DNA from: Erysipelotrichaceae bacterium
Lineage (GTDB): Bacteria; Bacillota_I; Bacilli_A; ML615J-28; CAG-313
Reading direction: 5' to 3'
NCBI GenBank assembly: GCA_015059015.1
Contig: SVBG01000004.1
Span: forward strand, 1-64,000
DNA: 64,000 nucleotides
This document shows positions 41,138-49,428 of the stretch, in pieces. Position 1 is the stretch's first letter, and the number at the start of each line of letters is the position of its first letter. The notes beneath the pieces are model-generated. The model was not told the origin of the DNA. It made no database searches and saw nothing but the letters and a program-made list of their open reading frames with translations. The position numbers and the translations under genes are program-made.

Positions 41138-42445
41138 TTATTTTAATAAACCTTCTTTAACAGCATTTAATAAATCACCATCATCCATACCACAATGCCA
41201 TGCAAATACACCACCTAAATTATTAGTTTTAGCATATTCACATTTAGCAAGAACAGATGTTGCATTTTCATAAGTAACAAATGTTAATCTATCAGCACTA
41301 ATTAAATATGGAACTTTACATACATCATCATAATAATATGTATAATTAGCGTTATTTAAATAATTAGCTTTAATATCAATATAAGATAAACTTCCGGCAG
41401 AAACCCAAGATGAATTTATACTTTGTTTAGTTTGTTTAATTCCATAAAAACCAGAACCAATAATTATTTTATTAAGTGGAACATTATATTCATTATGATA
41501 AATATTAATACTTTCATCTATTGAACAACTAGAAAGTGTTGCTGCAATACCATTAGTTATGTCAGCATAATTCTTTGAACCATATAAAGCAGTATGATGA
41601 TAACCATTTGCAGTAGACATATTATATGTCATCATATTGATATAATCAAAATACTGTGCAGAATTTTCTAAATCATAATAAGGAGGAGCCCACATACCAC
41701 CACCTATAGCAGCTGTAACTAAATGATCAGGGTTATTAGCTTTAACCGCAGGATATAATTTAGACATTAATTTTGTAAATAAAGCACCATCAGATGGAGT
41801 TTCCCAGTCAATATCAACACCATCAAATCCATATGTATTGATAAGACCAACAATATTATTTACAAATTTATTAATTAATTCATCACTTTGACAGATAGTT
41901 TCAAAAGCAGTATCATAAGCTACATCAACACCACAAATAGATAATACTACCCAAGTTCCTTTTTCATGTGCTTTAGGAATAACATATTGCTTCATTTTTG
42001 GTAAGTAATATGTATAGTTATATGAATTAACACTACTTTCAGTAAATGTACCATCACTAGCAGGATATGCAAATCCGCAAGTAATAATATCATAAACTGT
42101 AAATATAGAATCACTTAGTGAAGTATAAGTAGTAGAATTACCACCAACATATGTAGCAGCAATATTATTTAACTCTTTATAACCATCAACTTCAACTTCA
42201 TATGTACATTCTTTAATAGATGAACCAGATTTAATTGTTGCAGTATAAATTACTGTTGTAGAATTATAAGGTCTATTGTAAAGGCCAGTATTAGATAACA
42301 CGCTAGAATTAGAAGATACATACGATATCGTAGTATCGTATGTATCATTCTTAGTAATTAAATCTAAATCAGATGAGACAACATCTAAATTTTCAAAATA
42401 ATTATTTAATAATAATTCTGTATTATTTAATCTGTCCTCAGCTGT
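41138..42445 (-). CDS. GH18 chitinase-like domain, in frame with the upstream secreted protein
   Basis: An atypical Ig-like domain (SSNSSVLSNTGLYNRP, KSGSSIKECTYEVEV) precedes a glycoside hydrolase family 18 barrel. The catalytic motif DxxDxDxE is intact in GFDGVDIDWE; AWHCGMDDGDL and NMMTYNMS also fit. GH18 enzymes cleave beta-1,4-GlcNAc polymers such as chitin or peptidoglycan-derived glycans. The frame is open from the base after the TGA that ends the 866-aa protein, is in the same phase, and has no signal peptide or ribosome-binding site of its own. A GTG at 42301 is a poor start, inside the Ig domain. The simplest reading is one 1300-aa secreted protein split by a nonsense codon, readthrough or a sequence error. 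Confidence 0.8.
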   Translation of the reverse strand, partial: TAEDRLNNTELLLNNYFENLDVVSSDLDLITKNDTYDTTISYVSSNSSVLSNTGLYNRPYNSTTVIYTATIKSGSSIKECTYEVEVDGYKELNNIAATYVGGNSTTYTSLSDSIFTVYDIITCGFAYPASDGTFTESSVNSYNYTYYLPKMKQYVIPKAHEKGTWVVLSICGVDVAYDTAFETICQSDELINKFVNNIVGLINTYGFDGVDIDWETPSDGALFTKLMSKLYPAVKANNPDHLVTAAIGGGMWAPPYYDLENSAQYFDYINMMTYNMSTANGYHHTALYGSKNYADITNGIAATLSSCSIDESINIYHNEYNVPLNKIIIGSGFYGIKQTKQSINSSWVSAGSLSYIDIKANYLNNANYTYYYDDVCKVPYLISADRLTFVTYENATSVLAKCEYAKTNNLGGVFAWHCGMDDGDLLNAVKEGLLK

Positions 42446-42448
42446 TCA
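42446..42448 (-). other. in-frame TGA separating secreted protein from GH18 domain
   Basis: Context ...TGG GAA GCT GAG TGA ACA GCT GAG GAC.... The six-base GCTGAG stands on both sides of TGAACA. No hairpin resembling a selenocysteine element is evident immediately after it, and other genes here stop at TGA. A mutation, readthrough or an assembly error are all open. Confidence 0.75.
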
Positions 42449-45046
42449 CTCAGCTTCCCATTGAGCAGTATAAGTTACTTCTGTAACACCAGATGCTTGA
42501 CTATAAGCAGGATATTCAGTATAAATTTGACCATCAACACTTGATTTCCAACCTAAGAATGTATAACCTTCTCTTACTGGTGTTGGAAGAGCTTCAGGAG
42601 CAACATAAGTAGCAGAATGACTTGTTGGATATGTATAAGCAGCAATTTCTTCAGGTGTGTCAAATACCATGTAACTTAAGTTTTTGTCACCTACAGCAGG
42701 AGTATTTTCAAAATAAATATATTGACCAACTGTATATTGAGTTGAAATATTTGAGCCAGAATTAGATAAAGCGTGTGTCCAAGTAACACCAGCAGCGCTA
42801 GCAGCATTATTAGCACTTGCCTTAGCAGCATCTAAACAAACAACTAGATATGCATTTAATGTTTCATCATATTGTAATAATACTTTATATTGCCATCTTA
42901 ATGAGTTTTTAGAAGTAACTGATGTATCACATAAATATGTGCCATTAGCCCCACCAACATTATCATAAGTTGTAGCAGTCTTAGAATTTGCATCATATGC
43001 CATTGAGAAATGTCCACCATTTGTATCAAATGTAGCATTTACTGTAGCATAATCAGCTTTCCAAGTTGCAGTATAAGTAACAGCATCTCCAGCAATTGCT
43101 TGTCCAGGGAATTCAGTTACAGGATTACCTTCTGAATCAATCCAACCTAAGAATGTATAATTTTCTCTAATTGGAGTTGGTAATTCACATGCTTCACTAT
43201 AGTTTGCAGTGTTAGGTAATGTAATAGCAGCAACATATGCAGCCTTAACTGCAGCACTTGAATAGTCAGCAGTCATAAAGTTACCATTTTTAGTATATTG
43301 AGCTTGACCAACCCAACCACGTAATTCATATGCAATTCTATAAATATGATTACTTTGTGCAGCATTTAATTCAGCTTGTGATGTATAGTTAAAGAAATCA
43401 GTCCATGCAGACTTATTAGCACTACTTGCAACACCTGCAATATAATTTACAAGCCATGTCCATTTTGCTTTATAATTAATATTATATAAGAATAATGAAG
43501 CATCAGAAATTTCACCCCAAGATCCTAATGCATAGAAAGTCTCAACAGTATGAGATTTACCTCTTGCAGTATTGTAATCTGCTAAGAAATCAGCAATAGC
43601 AGCATCAACACTTGGGTAAAGTCCAAGATAACCACCTGCAGTATCAAATGTAACTGTAGTAGTAGGTTTTTCAACAATCTTAGCATAGAATGTTTTAGCA
43701 CCAGTAGTACCTTTTTCAATAGCAAGAACTGGTTCACCTTCTAATTCAGCATTATCATACCATCCATTAAATTCATAACCTTCACGTTCAATAGCAGGTA
43801 ATTCGATATAATCTTCAACTGTATAAGTTGTAGCTTGATATTCAGTTTCACCTTCCATATAGATTAAATCATATTTGATTGCAGTAAATTGAGGATTTAA
43901 TACAACATTAGCATCAGTAACTGTATAAGAACCGTTATATAATTCTGTAGCTTTATAACCATCAAATGTATAACCATTCTTTGAAAGAGCAGCTAAATCT
44001 AATTCAGATTCTTTAGCAACAAAGTTTTGTTCAGCAGCATAAACTGTAGTATTGTATTCTGCTAATTTACCATAAACTGTTAAATCTTTAATCATTACAT
44101 CAATACCTGAACCAAATACGTCACCGCCAGTTGCATCAAAGAAATTTTGTAAGCTTCTTGATAAGTGGCCAAATTGTTGTAATCCATCACCATATGAATC
44201 ACTAGCAGAACCACCATTTAATAACGCATTAATTTGACGTTTAGGATGAACAAATGTGTTAGTTTCTTCTAAGAAGAATGTTAATAACCAACCCCATTTA
44301 GCACTTGTTTCTTCATCAGTAATAAAGAATTCATAAGCATTAGTACCAGAACAATCAGTATCACCATTTGCAGTCATACCAGTGCCTTCGCCATAACCAG
44401 CTTTTGCACTATTAGCCCAAGCAGTATAGCTATATGAAGTAAATTCAGTACCAAATTTAGCGTTCCAATCAGCAACGAAAGCTTTTGCTAAAACTTGTGG
44501 ATTTGTTTCATAAGTAGCATTATTAACAAATACGATATCATTTAAAGTAAATGTATTCATATAATTTTCAGAAACATAGTCTACAATACTTTCTACAAAT
44601 TCACCATCAACACTATTTTTAGCATAAACTGCAACTTCAGCAAGATTTCTTACAACAACGTTTGAATATGTGTAAACACCATCAACTAAAACATATGCAA
44701 CAGCAGAAATATCTTGTGCATAAGCAGCTGCAGGGAAATTAACCATTGTAGCAGACATAAAAGGTTCTTCAGCAGTAATACCTTCAACAACAGGAGCAAC
44801 ATGAGCGCCATCTGTTTCAACAGTAACTTCAGCTAAATCACCTTGTGCAAAAACGAAACCATATTCATTACCTTCAACGTAGTTTTCAATATTTGCAACC
44901 CATTTTAAACCATTATTTCCATCAGTTCTAATTTGTACGCCATCTTCTAACGAAACTGTAGTAGCAGTTTCATCAGCTTTAACAAGCACCACACTTAATG
45001 ATAGAACCATGAAAACAGTTAATAAACTTAAAACTATTTTTTTCAT
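42446..45046 (-). CDS. secreted repeat protein with InlB-type B repeats
   Basis: An 866-aa protein. A signal peptide (1-24, ending LVKADE) precedes a module at about 30-140 (DGVQIRTDGNNGLKWVANIE, EYGFVFAQGD, AVAYVLVDGVYTYSNVVVR) similar to modules in the secreted proteins at 46306 and 657. Two copies of another domain follow (about 160-300 and 480-610; each has a FVADWN/FLADYN and a WGWLLTFF/WTWLVNYI motif). At least three Listeria-Bacteroides (InlB B) repeats of the GYTFLGW...YTAQWE kind are interspersed. It ends at an in-frame TGA, after which the frame continues into Ig and GH18 domains. Probably a cell-surface or secreted glycan-binding protein. A 41-aa peptide gene ends 15 nt upstream. 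Confidence 0.85.
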   Translation of the reverse strand: MKKIVLSLLTVFMVLSLSVVLVKADETATTVSLEDGVQIRTDGNNGLKWVANIENYVEGNEYGFVFAQGDLAEVTVETDGAHVAPVVEGITAEEPFMSATMVNFPAAAYAQDISAVAYVLVDGVYTYSNVVVRNLAEVAVYAKNSVDGEFVESIVDYVSENYMNTFTLNDIVFVNNATYETNPQVLAKAFVADWNAKFGTEFTSYSYTAWANSAKAGYGEGTGMTANGDTDCSGTNAYEFFITDEETSAKWGWLLTFFLEETNTFVHPKRQINALLNGGSASDSYGDGLQQFGHLSRSLQNFFDATGGDVFGSGIDVMIKDLTVYGKLAEYNTTVYAAEQNFVAKESELDLAALSKNGYTFDGYKATELYNGSYTVTDANVVLNPQFTAIKYDLIYMEGETEYQATTYTVEDYIELPAIEREGYEFNGWYDNAELEGEPVLAIEKGTTGAKTFYAKIVEKPTTTVTFDTAGGYLGLYPSVDAAIADFLADYNTARGKSHTVETFYALGSWGEISDASLFLYNINYKAKWTWLVNYIAGVASSANKSAWTDFFNYTSQAELNAAQSNHIYRIAYELRGWVGQAQYTKNGNFMTADYSSAAVKAAYVAAITLPNTANYSEACELPTPIRENYTFLGWIDSEGNPVTEFPGQAIAGDAVTYTATWKADYATVNATFDTNGGHFSMAYDANSKTATTYDNVGGANGTYLCDTSVTSKNSLRWQYKVLLQYDETLNAYLVVCLDAAKASANNAASAAGVTWTHALSNSGSNISTQYTVGQYIYFENTPAVGDKNLSYMVFDTPEEIAAYTYPTSHSATYVAPEALPTPVREGYTFLGWKSSVDGQIYTEYPAYSQASGVTEVTYTAQWEAE

Positions 45047-45061
45047 AATTTTAGTTTCCTC

Positions 45062-45187
45062 CTATGCGAAGTAATCTTCTTCACCTTCTGCCCATGGGAA
45101 TTCGATTACAACGCTTCCACCAGCAGTAAGTACTTCAGATTCATAGTTAATAATTTCGATAGAAGGAGTTTCATAATTTTTCATCAT
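45062..45187 (-). CDS. 41-aa peptide of the MKKxYExPxIEI family (copy C)
   Basis: The product begins MMKNYETPSIEIINYESEVL and continues ...SVVIEFPWAEGEEDYFA. The VIE(F/Y)PW block is shared with copy D (47405-47533). GGAG lies about 10 nt before the first ATG, and a second ATG follows at once. The stop codon TAG runs into GGAGGAAAC, the ribosome-binding site of the 866-aa secreted protein, which starts 15 nt later. So the peptide and the secreted protein are co-translated from one transcript. Function unknown. Confidence 0.8.
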   Translation of the reverse strand: MMKNYETPSIEIINYESEVLTAGGSVVIEFPWAEGEEDYFA

Positions 45188-45372
45188 TTTTATTTTTCTC
45201 CATATCTTAAAATTATAGTTTGTTCAAAAAGGTAAACCTTTTTGATAACTAATAATAAGATTATTAGTTTCTGCAAAAAAGTTTCCTTTTTAGACTTTTT
45301 TATTATTTACAACTTCATTTTGCCAGCAATAAAAAAGGTTACCTTTTTAAGACATATACTACAAGGATATTA
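45188..45372 (-). promoter_or_regulatory. hairpin-rich leader of the peptide/secreted protein operon
   Basis: In about 180 nt between promoter and first gene there are at least four stems: AAAAAGG/CCTTTTT (45332-45338 with 45342-45348), AAAAAAGT/ACTTTTTT (45275-45282 with 45294-45301), AACTAATAAT/ATTATTAGTT (45247-45256 with 45260-45269) and CAAAAAGGT/ACCTTTTTG (45225-45233 with 45236-45244). The first and last are near-identical and could also pair with each other. It looks like an attenuator or structured regulatory leader; no known riboswitch class is recognised. Confidence 0.5.
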
Positions 45373-45397
45373 TATCACATTTAAGAAAATAAATAAA
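45369..45397 (-). promoter_or_regulatory. promoter of the peptide C / secreted protein operon
   Basis: TATAAT (45374-45369), 17-nt spacer, weak -35 TTTATT (45397-45392). The following 190 bases upstream (45398-45589) show no gene or clear element. Confidence 0.55.
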
Positions 45398-45589
45398 GGG
45401 ATTAAACCTCAAAATGGTATTTTTTTTGCTATTTTATATTTTCCTATATATTTTTGTTGAAAAATATTACTTTATGTTGTATTTAGTTTACTATTTTCTA
45501 TATTTAATTAAAAGTATAATATCCACACTAATATATATATGTAGATTATAAAAAAATATTACTATAAAATTTCATTTAATTTTTATTAA

Positions 45590-45618
45590 GAAAAAAAGCA
45601 TCTCAAATTCGAGATGCT
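45590..45618 (-). terminator. terminator of the site-2 protease gene
   Basis: A perfect 8-bp stem (AGCATCTC / GAGATGCT, 45598-45605 with 45611-45618) followed by TTTTTTTC on the minus strand. Confidence 0.85.
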
Positions 45619-45626
45619 CTCTAAGA

Positions 45627-46262
45627 TTAAATTATCATATTCCAAAAGTTTATTATAAAATTAATTACATTATCTACAAATTCAGATAATAGCGATGGAT
45701 AACCAAGAGATGCTAAAACATCTAGTAATATTAATAAACCAAATATAAAAAACATTCCATATTTTTGGTATTTCATATATTGATGATATGCTTCATCAGG
45801 AAGAATTGCGCCAACAATTTTTGAGCCATCAAGTGGTGGAATAGGTATTAGATTAAATATTCCTAGACCAATATTTATTACCATTAGATATGTAACAAAA
45901 TATAAAAGTATTTGTATAAGTTCTGAATATGGTGCATACTTTAATATTAAGACATATATTAACCCAGATATAAAGGCTAATATAAAGTTTGCAAGAGGTC
46001 CAGCAAGTGCCACTAGTGCCATACCCCATTTAGGATTTTTATAATATCTCGGATCAACTTGAACAGGTTTTGCCCAACCAAACTTAAATAATATAAGACA
46101 TAGTGTTCCCATTAAATCTAAATGTTTTAGTGGATTAAGTGAAAGTCTACCTTGTTCTTTTGGTGTAGGATCTCCTAAAAGATAAGACATTAATCCATGA
46201 CATAATTCATGACACATTATTGCAATCAAGGCTGCTGGTATTATATATAAATATTGTTCCAT
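45627..46262 (-). CDS. site-2 protease family (M50) metalloprotease
   Basis: A 211-aa polytopic membrane protein of the M50/S2P type. The zinc motif HELCH (about 19-23) is within the first membrane segment, and the third ligand region NLIPIPPLDGSKI (about 138-150) is in a later one. Such proteases cut substrates inside the membrane. The gene follows the 377-aa... secreted-protein gene by 44 nt, close to two of the small peptide genes. A weak -10-like TATACT in that gap may give it an independent promoter. Whether its substrate is one of these neighbours is open. Confidence 0.9.
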   Translation of the reverse strand: MEQYLYIIPAALIAIMCHELCHGLMSYLLGDPTPKEQGRLSLNPLKHLDLMGTLCLILFKFGWAKPVQVDPRYYKNPKWGMALVALAGPLANFILAFISGLIYVLILKYAPYSELIQILLYFVTYLMVINIGLGIFNLIPIPPLDGSKIVGAILPDEAYHQYMKYQKYGMFFIFGLLILLDVLASLGYPSLLSEFVDNVINFIINFWNMII

Positions 46263-46305
46263 ATTATACTCCTTACTATTTTATTATTTGTAGTATATCA
46301 CATTT

Positions 46306-47427
46306 TTATGAATTATTTGTTAAATATGTTTCTTTAACTTCATTATATGAAGCGTTATATATATCACTATAATAATATTCATATTCTAAATTCTCATTAA
46401 TAAACTTTAAAAATGCTACTGCATATATATCTTTATCTTGGAATGATATAGGAATATTATTCATTGTTACCGCAAAACTATCTTCTTTTTGTGCTTCTTG
46501 TATAAAAACATTAGGTGTATTAATATCTAATACATTTGTTTTTTTGTTTAAAAAAACAAATCCTAAAATATAATTGTTTTTGTTTGGTAGGATTGTTGAT
46601 GTTTTAAATCTAATACCATCATATTCTGCACTATATGAAATATCCATATTATTAATAATTTCATTATAATATAAATCTAACAAATTAATCGATATTGTTT
46701 CAGTATAATAAACATTATTTGTATCGTGTTCTTTTACATATAAACATGCTTTAAATGTTACATCTAAATGATAAATTGGAATATCCTTAATATTTACTCT
46801 AAATTCATTATTTTCATTTAACACTTCTAATTTTGTTATTTCAGTCTCAATTTGGTCATTTTCTGCATTTTCTAAATTAAGTTTAGTAAATAATTTGTTT
46901 TTTGAAAATATTAATCCATATTCAGCGTTATTGTTAATAAATGTAGCAGCTTTAAAAGATAATAAACCATTATCATATGACACATCTTTTATAATTATTT
47001 CACTAAGTCCAGCAAGTTCAGCATATATATATTTTACTTTATTACTATAAATAACTTCATTTTCTGTTACTACAAAACTTCTAACATACATATTATAATA
47101 ATTATATTCTTCAGGAACACTGAGTGTTATTAAACTTGTTTTCTTTAAATTTCCTTTTATTTCATATTTAACTAAAGTTTCATCTTTCAAAGATACATCA
47201 CAATCTACATTTGATATAATAATCCCATATTTTAAAGTATTGGTATTTAGATAATTGTCTATTTTAAATGTCACAGTATTATTTGTAACGTTTGTAGTAA
47301 CATCTGTTATTTCAATATATGGATTAGTTGTAGCAGAAATTGATACATTTAATAATATAATACTTATAAAAAATAATATAAATACTACTATTTTTTTTAT
47401 ATACTTATTCTTCAAAAAAAACATCAT
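46306..47427 (-). CDS. exported protein with module shared by other secreted proteins
   Basis: A 373-aa protein with an N-terminal membrane/signal segment (MMFFLKNKYIKKIVVFILFF, hydrophobic to about 28, ending SISA). Three consecutive modules of about 105 residues follow, with recurring marks such as KYGIIIS / EYGLIFS / ILGFVFL and, between them, YNEIINNMDISYSAEYDGIRFKTS. The same marks occur in the secreted proteins at 657-2639 and 42446-45046. The start at 47427 is supported by GGGGGAG 5-6 nt upstream, which lies inside the coding end of peptide D; the two genes overlap by 23 nt. No catalytic domain is visible. Confidence 0.75.
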   Translation of the reverse strand: MMFFLKNKYIKKIVVFILFFISIILLNVSISATTNPYIEITDVTTNVTNNTVTFKIDNYLNTNTLKYGIIISNVDCDVSLKDETLVKYEIKGNLKKTSLITLSVPEEYNYYNMYVRSFVVTENEVIYSNKVKYIYAELAGLSEIIIKDVSYDNGLLSFKAATFINNNAEYGLIFSKNKLFTKLNLENAENDQIETEITKLEVLNENNEFRVNIKDIPIYHLDVTFKACLYVKEHDTNNVYYTETISINLLDLYYNEIINNMDISYSAEYDGIRFKTSTILPNKNNYILGFVFLNKKTNVLDINTPNVFIQEAQKEDSFAVTMNNIPISFQDKDIYAVAFLKFINENLEYEYYYSDIYNASYNEVKETYLTNNS

Positions 47428-47533
47428 AATCACTCCCCCACGGATATTCAATTACAATACTAGAATCTAACATTTTAATTTGATCTTTAAAATTAACAAT
47501 TTCAAATTTTGGTAATTCATACTCTTTTTTCAT
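47405..47533 (-). CDS. 42-aa peptide of the MKKxYExPxIEI family (copy D)
   Basis: The product begins MKKEYELPKFEIVNF and contains SSIVIEYPW near the end. It is preceded by AAGGGGGAT and a promoter at 47562-47593. A longer frame upstream covers the promoter itself and so is not coding. The last 23 bases overlap the start of the secreted-protein gene, and the peptide's PWGSD codons contain that gene's Shine-Dalgarno, so translation of the two is coupled. Function unknown. Confidence 0.78.
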   Translation of the reverse strand: MKKEYELPKFEIVNFKDQIKMLDSSIVIEYPWGSDYDVFFEE

Positions 47534-47561
47534 TTTTATCCCCCTTATATATTTATTATAT

Positions 47562-47593
47562 ATTATACACGCAAATATTGAAAATAATGTCAA
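47562..47593 (-). promoter_or_regulatory. promoter of peptide D operon
   Basis: TTGACA (47593-47588) and TATAAT (47567-47562) with a 20-nt spacer, longer than normal. Such spacing is seen at promoters that need an activator of the MerR type or that are supercoil-sensitive. Confidence 0.55.
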
Positions 47594-47621
47594 ATTCTAT
47601 TAAAACTAATATTTTATTTTA

Positions 47622-47658
47622 AAAATAAAAAACACTTGCAATTGAACAAGTGCTTTTT
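47622..47658 (-). terminator. terminator of the RloA/RloB-like operon
   Basis: A 12-bp stem with one G-U pair (47627-47638 with 47647-47658, AAAAAGCACTTG / CAAGTGTTTTTT on the minus strand) followed by ATTTT. Confidence 0.85.
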
Positions 47659-47687
47659 ATAAACAATTTATACAGTTTTAGATTTAA

Positions 47688-48254
47688 TTATTTAAACTCA
47701 TCAATTAAATCTAAAATCGTTGAACTAGGAACAATATTACCATCTGTAGAAACATTATTAATATAAAGTTCAAAAGTTTCTTTACTAATTTGAAAAACTA
47801 TTTCGTTATATTGTTTAATAGTACCTTCGTATTTTTTTATACCAAAATATTTTTCAATCAATGGAGCATATTGCTCTTTTGTTAAAAAATTAGTTGGATG
47901 CCTATTTATTTTATTGATAATAAATAAATATTCTATAATTGGATTTACAAAAAATATTTTTCCTTTATAAGATATTCCTTCTTGTTTTAATTCATTAATA
48001 AGTTTGTTAATAGATCTTTTGTAATTACCATCTATATCAAAAAATATATAGTATTTATTTTCTGAATTTACTTTTAAAACCTTTTTTAATTGATCTACAA
48101 TTAAATTTACAGAATTACTAGGGAAAATTTTAATATCATATTTATCGTTATAAAAGTTTAACACTTTATTAAGATAAATTTTATCGCCTTCCCCTTCACA
48201 AATTACAAACACTTTTTCTTTAATTTTAGGAAGGCTAGGTTTTCTATTTATCAA
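47688..48254 (-). CDS. RloB-like TOPRIM protein of an abortive-infection-type pair
   Basis: A 188-aa protein. The start of the RloB/AbiLii-like TOPRIM fold is seen in VFVICEGEGDKIYLNKVL (about 15-32), with the acidic FFDIDGNYK (about 72-80) as the second metal-binding segment, and PIIEYLF. It begins at a TTG that overlaps the ATPase stop codon (TTGA), so the two are translationally coupled. By analogy with AbiL and RloAB pairs it may be the effector of an anti-phage system. The assignment rests on motifs and gene pairing. Confidence 0.75.
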   Translation of the reverse strand: MINRKPSLPKIKEKVFVICEGEGDKIYLNKVLNFYNDKYDIKIFPSNSVNLIVDQLKKVLKVNSENKYYIFFDIDGNYKRSINKLINELKQEGISYKGKIFFVNPIIEYLFIINKINRHPTNFLTKEQYAPLIEKYFGIKKYEGTIKQYNEIVFQISKETFELYINNVSTDGNIVPSSTILDLIDEFK

Positions 48255-49408
48255 TCGTCAAACCACTTTGGTTCAGGTAATGCCCCAAACAACCCTTTTA
48301 AATATTTAATCATAACATTTCCCCTTGTATCATTTTCAGAATTTTCTTTAAAATCACTTAAGCTATATAAATAATTTCCTTCATTATCCTTATGTATAAA
48401 CCAAATTTGGTCTTTTCTTAATAAATATTTATCATCTAATAATAACAAATCATGTGACGTTGCTATAAGCTGAGAATTTGTATTATCATGAGAATTATAA
48501 TATGCGATTAAAGCTTTTGTAACTAATGTATGTAAACTAGACTCTATTTCATCTATAATTAATATCTTATTATTTTTTATCGCGTTTAAAAAGGTATAAA
48601 TAAATTTAGTTGTTTTTTTAGTGCCGGTAGAATCGATTATTCCGAAAGGTATTTCTTCAGAAAAATTTTTAAAATTATATTTAACAAATAATCTTAATTT
48701 TTCTAAAATTTCTTCATCTATTTTTTGTTCTTTTTTAATTTCATTCACTATATCTGTAGCATCAATCAATGTATCAATACTAAAATCAAAATTTTTAATT
48801 AACGAATTAATTTCATTAAAACTATTATTATCTAATATTTCTGAAACATCAAAATTCGTAGAATTATTTAAAAATTCAAATTTATTTAGAAAATTTAAGA
48901 ATGTTTCAACAGATTTTTTATGTTTTTGTGATAATCTAAATAAATATAATTTCTCATTATTTTCCCCGATAAGTTCTAAAATTTTAGTTAACTCTCTATC
49001 TGGTTTTTCTCTGTTTAATAAAACCTCATTATTTTTAATAAAAATTTCTTGTTTAATTCTTTCTTTACTAAACGTTATTTCATATGAGTATATATCATCG
49101 CCATCAGAAAAATCTATTTTAAATTCTAAATCATCTTTTCTGTTATAAAATATATTTTTGTCATATTTTTCTAATATAATTTGTTCACTTTTTATTAAAT
49201 TTATAAAAAAATGAAGCGACTCCAAAAAACATGTTTTACCAGTGTTGTTAGCACCATATATAAAAGCACTTTTAACTAAATCAAATTTATTTGCTACGTT
49301 CTTAATTAAATTTTCTCTATTTTTTTTAATGTAGTTATCAGCAATCATAGAAAATTCAACTTTATCATAAAAGACTTTATATCCTTTTACTGAATAATTT
49401 AATAACAT
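48251..49408 (-). CDS. RloA/AbiLi-like AAA family ATPase
   Basis: A 385-aa OLD/RecF-like ATPase. Walker A is YGANNTGKTCFL (about 54-65), Walker B KILIIDEIESSLH (about 285-297), followed by the ATSHDLLLLD motif typical of AAA_15/AAA_21 ATPases. The ATG at 49408 is used because GAGGT precedes it and the promoter -10 lies just upstream; earlier in-frame starts are not credible. It is coupled to the RloB-like gene. Such pairs act in phage defence; specificity is unknown. Confidence 0.85.
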   Translation of the reverse strand: MLLNYSVKGYKVFYDKVEFSMIADNYIKKNRENLIKNVANKFDLVKSAFIYGANNTGKTCFLESLHFFINLIKSEQIILEKYDKNIFYNRKDDLEFKIDFSDGDDIYSYEITFSKERIKQEIFIKNNEVLLNREKPDRELTKILELIGENNEKLYLFRLSQKHKKSVETFLNFLNKFEFLNNSTNFDVSEILDNNSFNEINSLIKNFDFSIDTLIDATDIVNEIKKEQKIDEEILEKLRLFVKYNFKNFSEEIPFGIIDSTGTKKTTKFIYTFLNAIKNNKILIIDEIESSLHTLVTKALIAYYNSHDNTNSQLIATSHDLLLLDDKYLLRKDQIWFIHKDNEGNYLYSLSDFKENSENDTRGNVMIKYLKGLFGALPEPKWFDD

Positions 49409-49428
49409 ATTTTGTACCTCACACATAT

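Noticed and set aside
42446-42448. UGA reassigned to tryptophan (Mollicutes code) as explanation of the split GH18 protein
   Set aside because: maf, ftsH, tmk and the 391-aa ATPase end at TGA where expected (several in ATGA overlaps), and tryptophan is encoded by TGG throughout. Only two genes have a suspicious TGA, one of them decayed.
47534-47593. Longer N-terminus for peptide D
   Set aside because: The extra codons consist of the promoter -35/-10 region and the leader; AAGGGGGAT fits the internal ATG.
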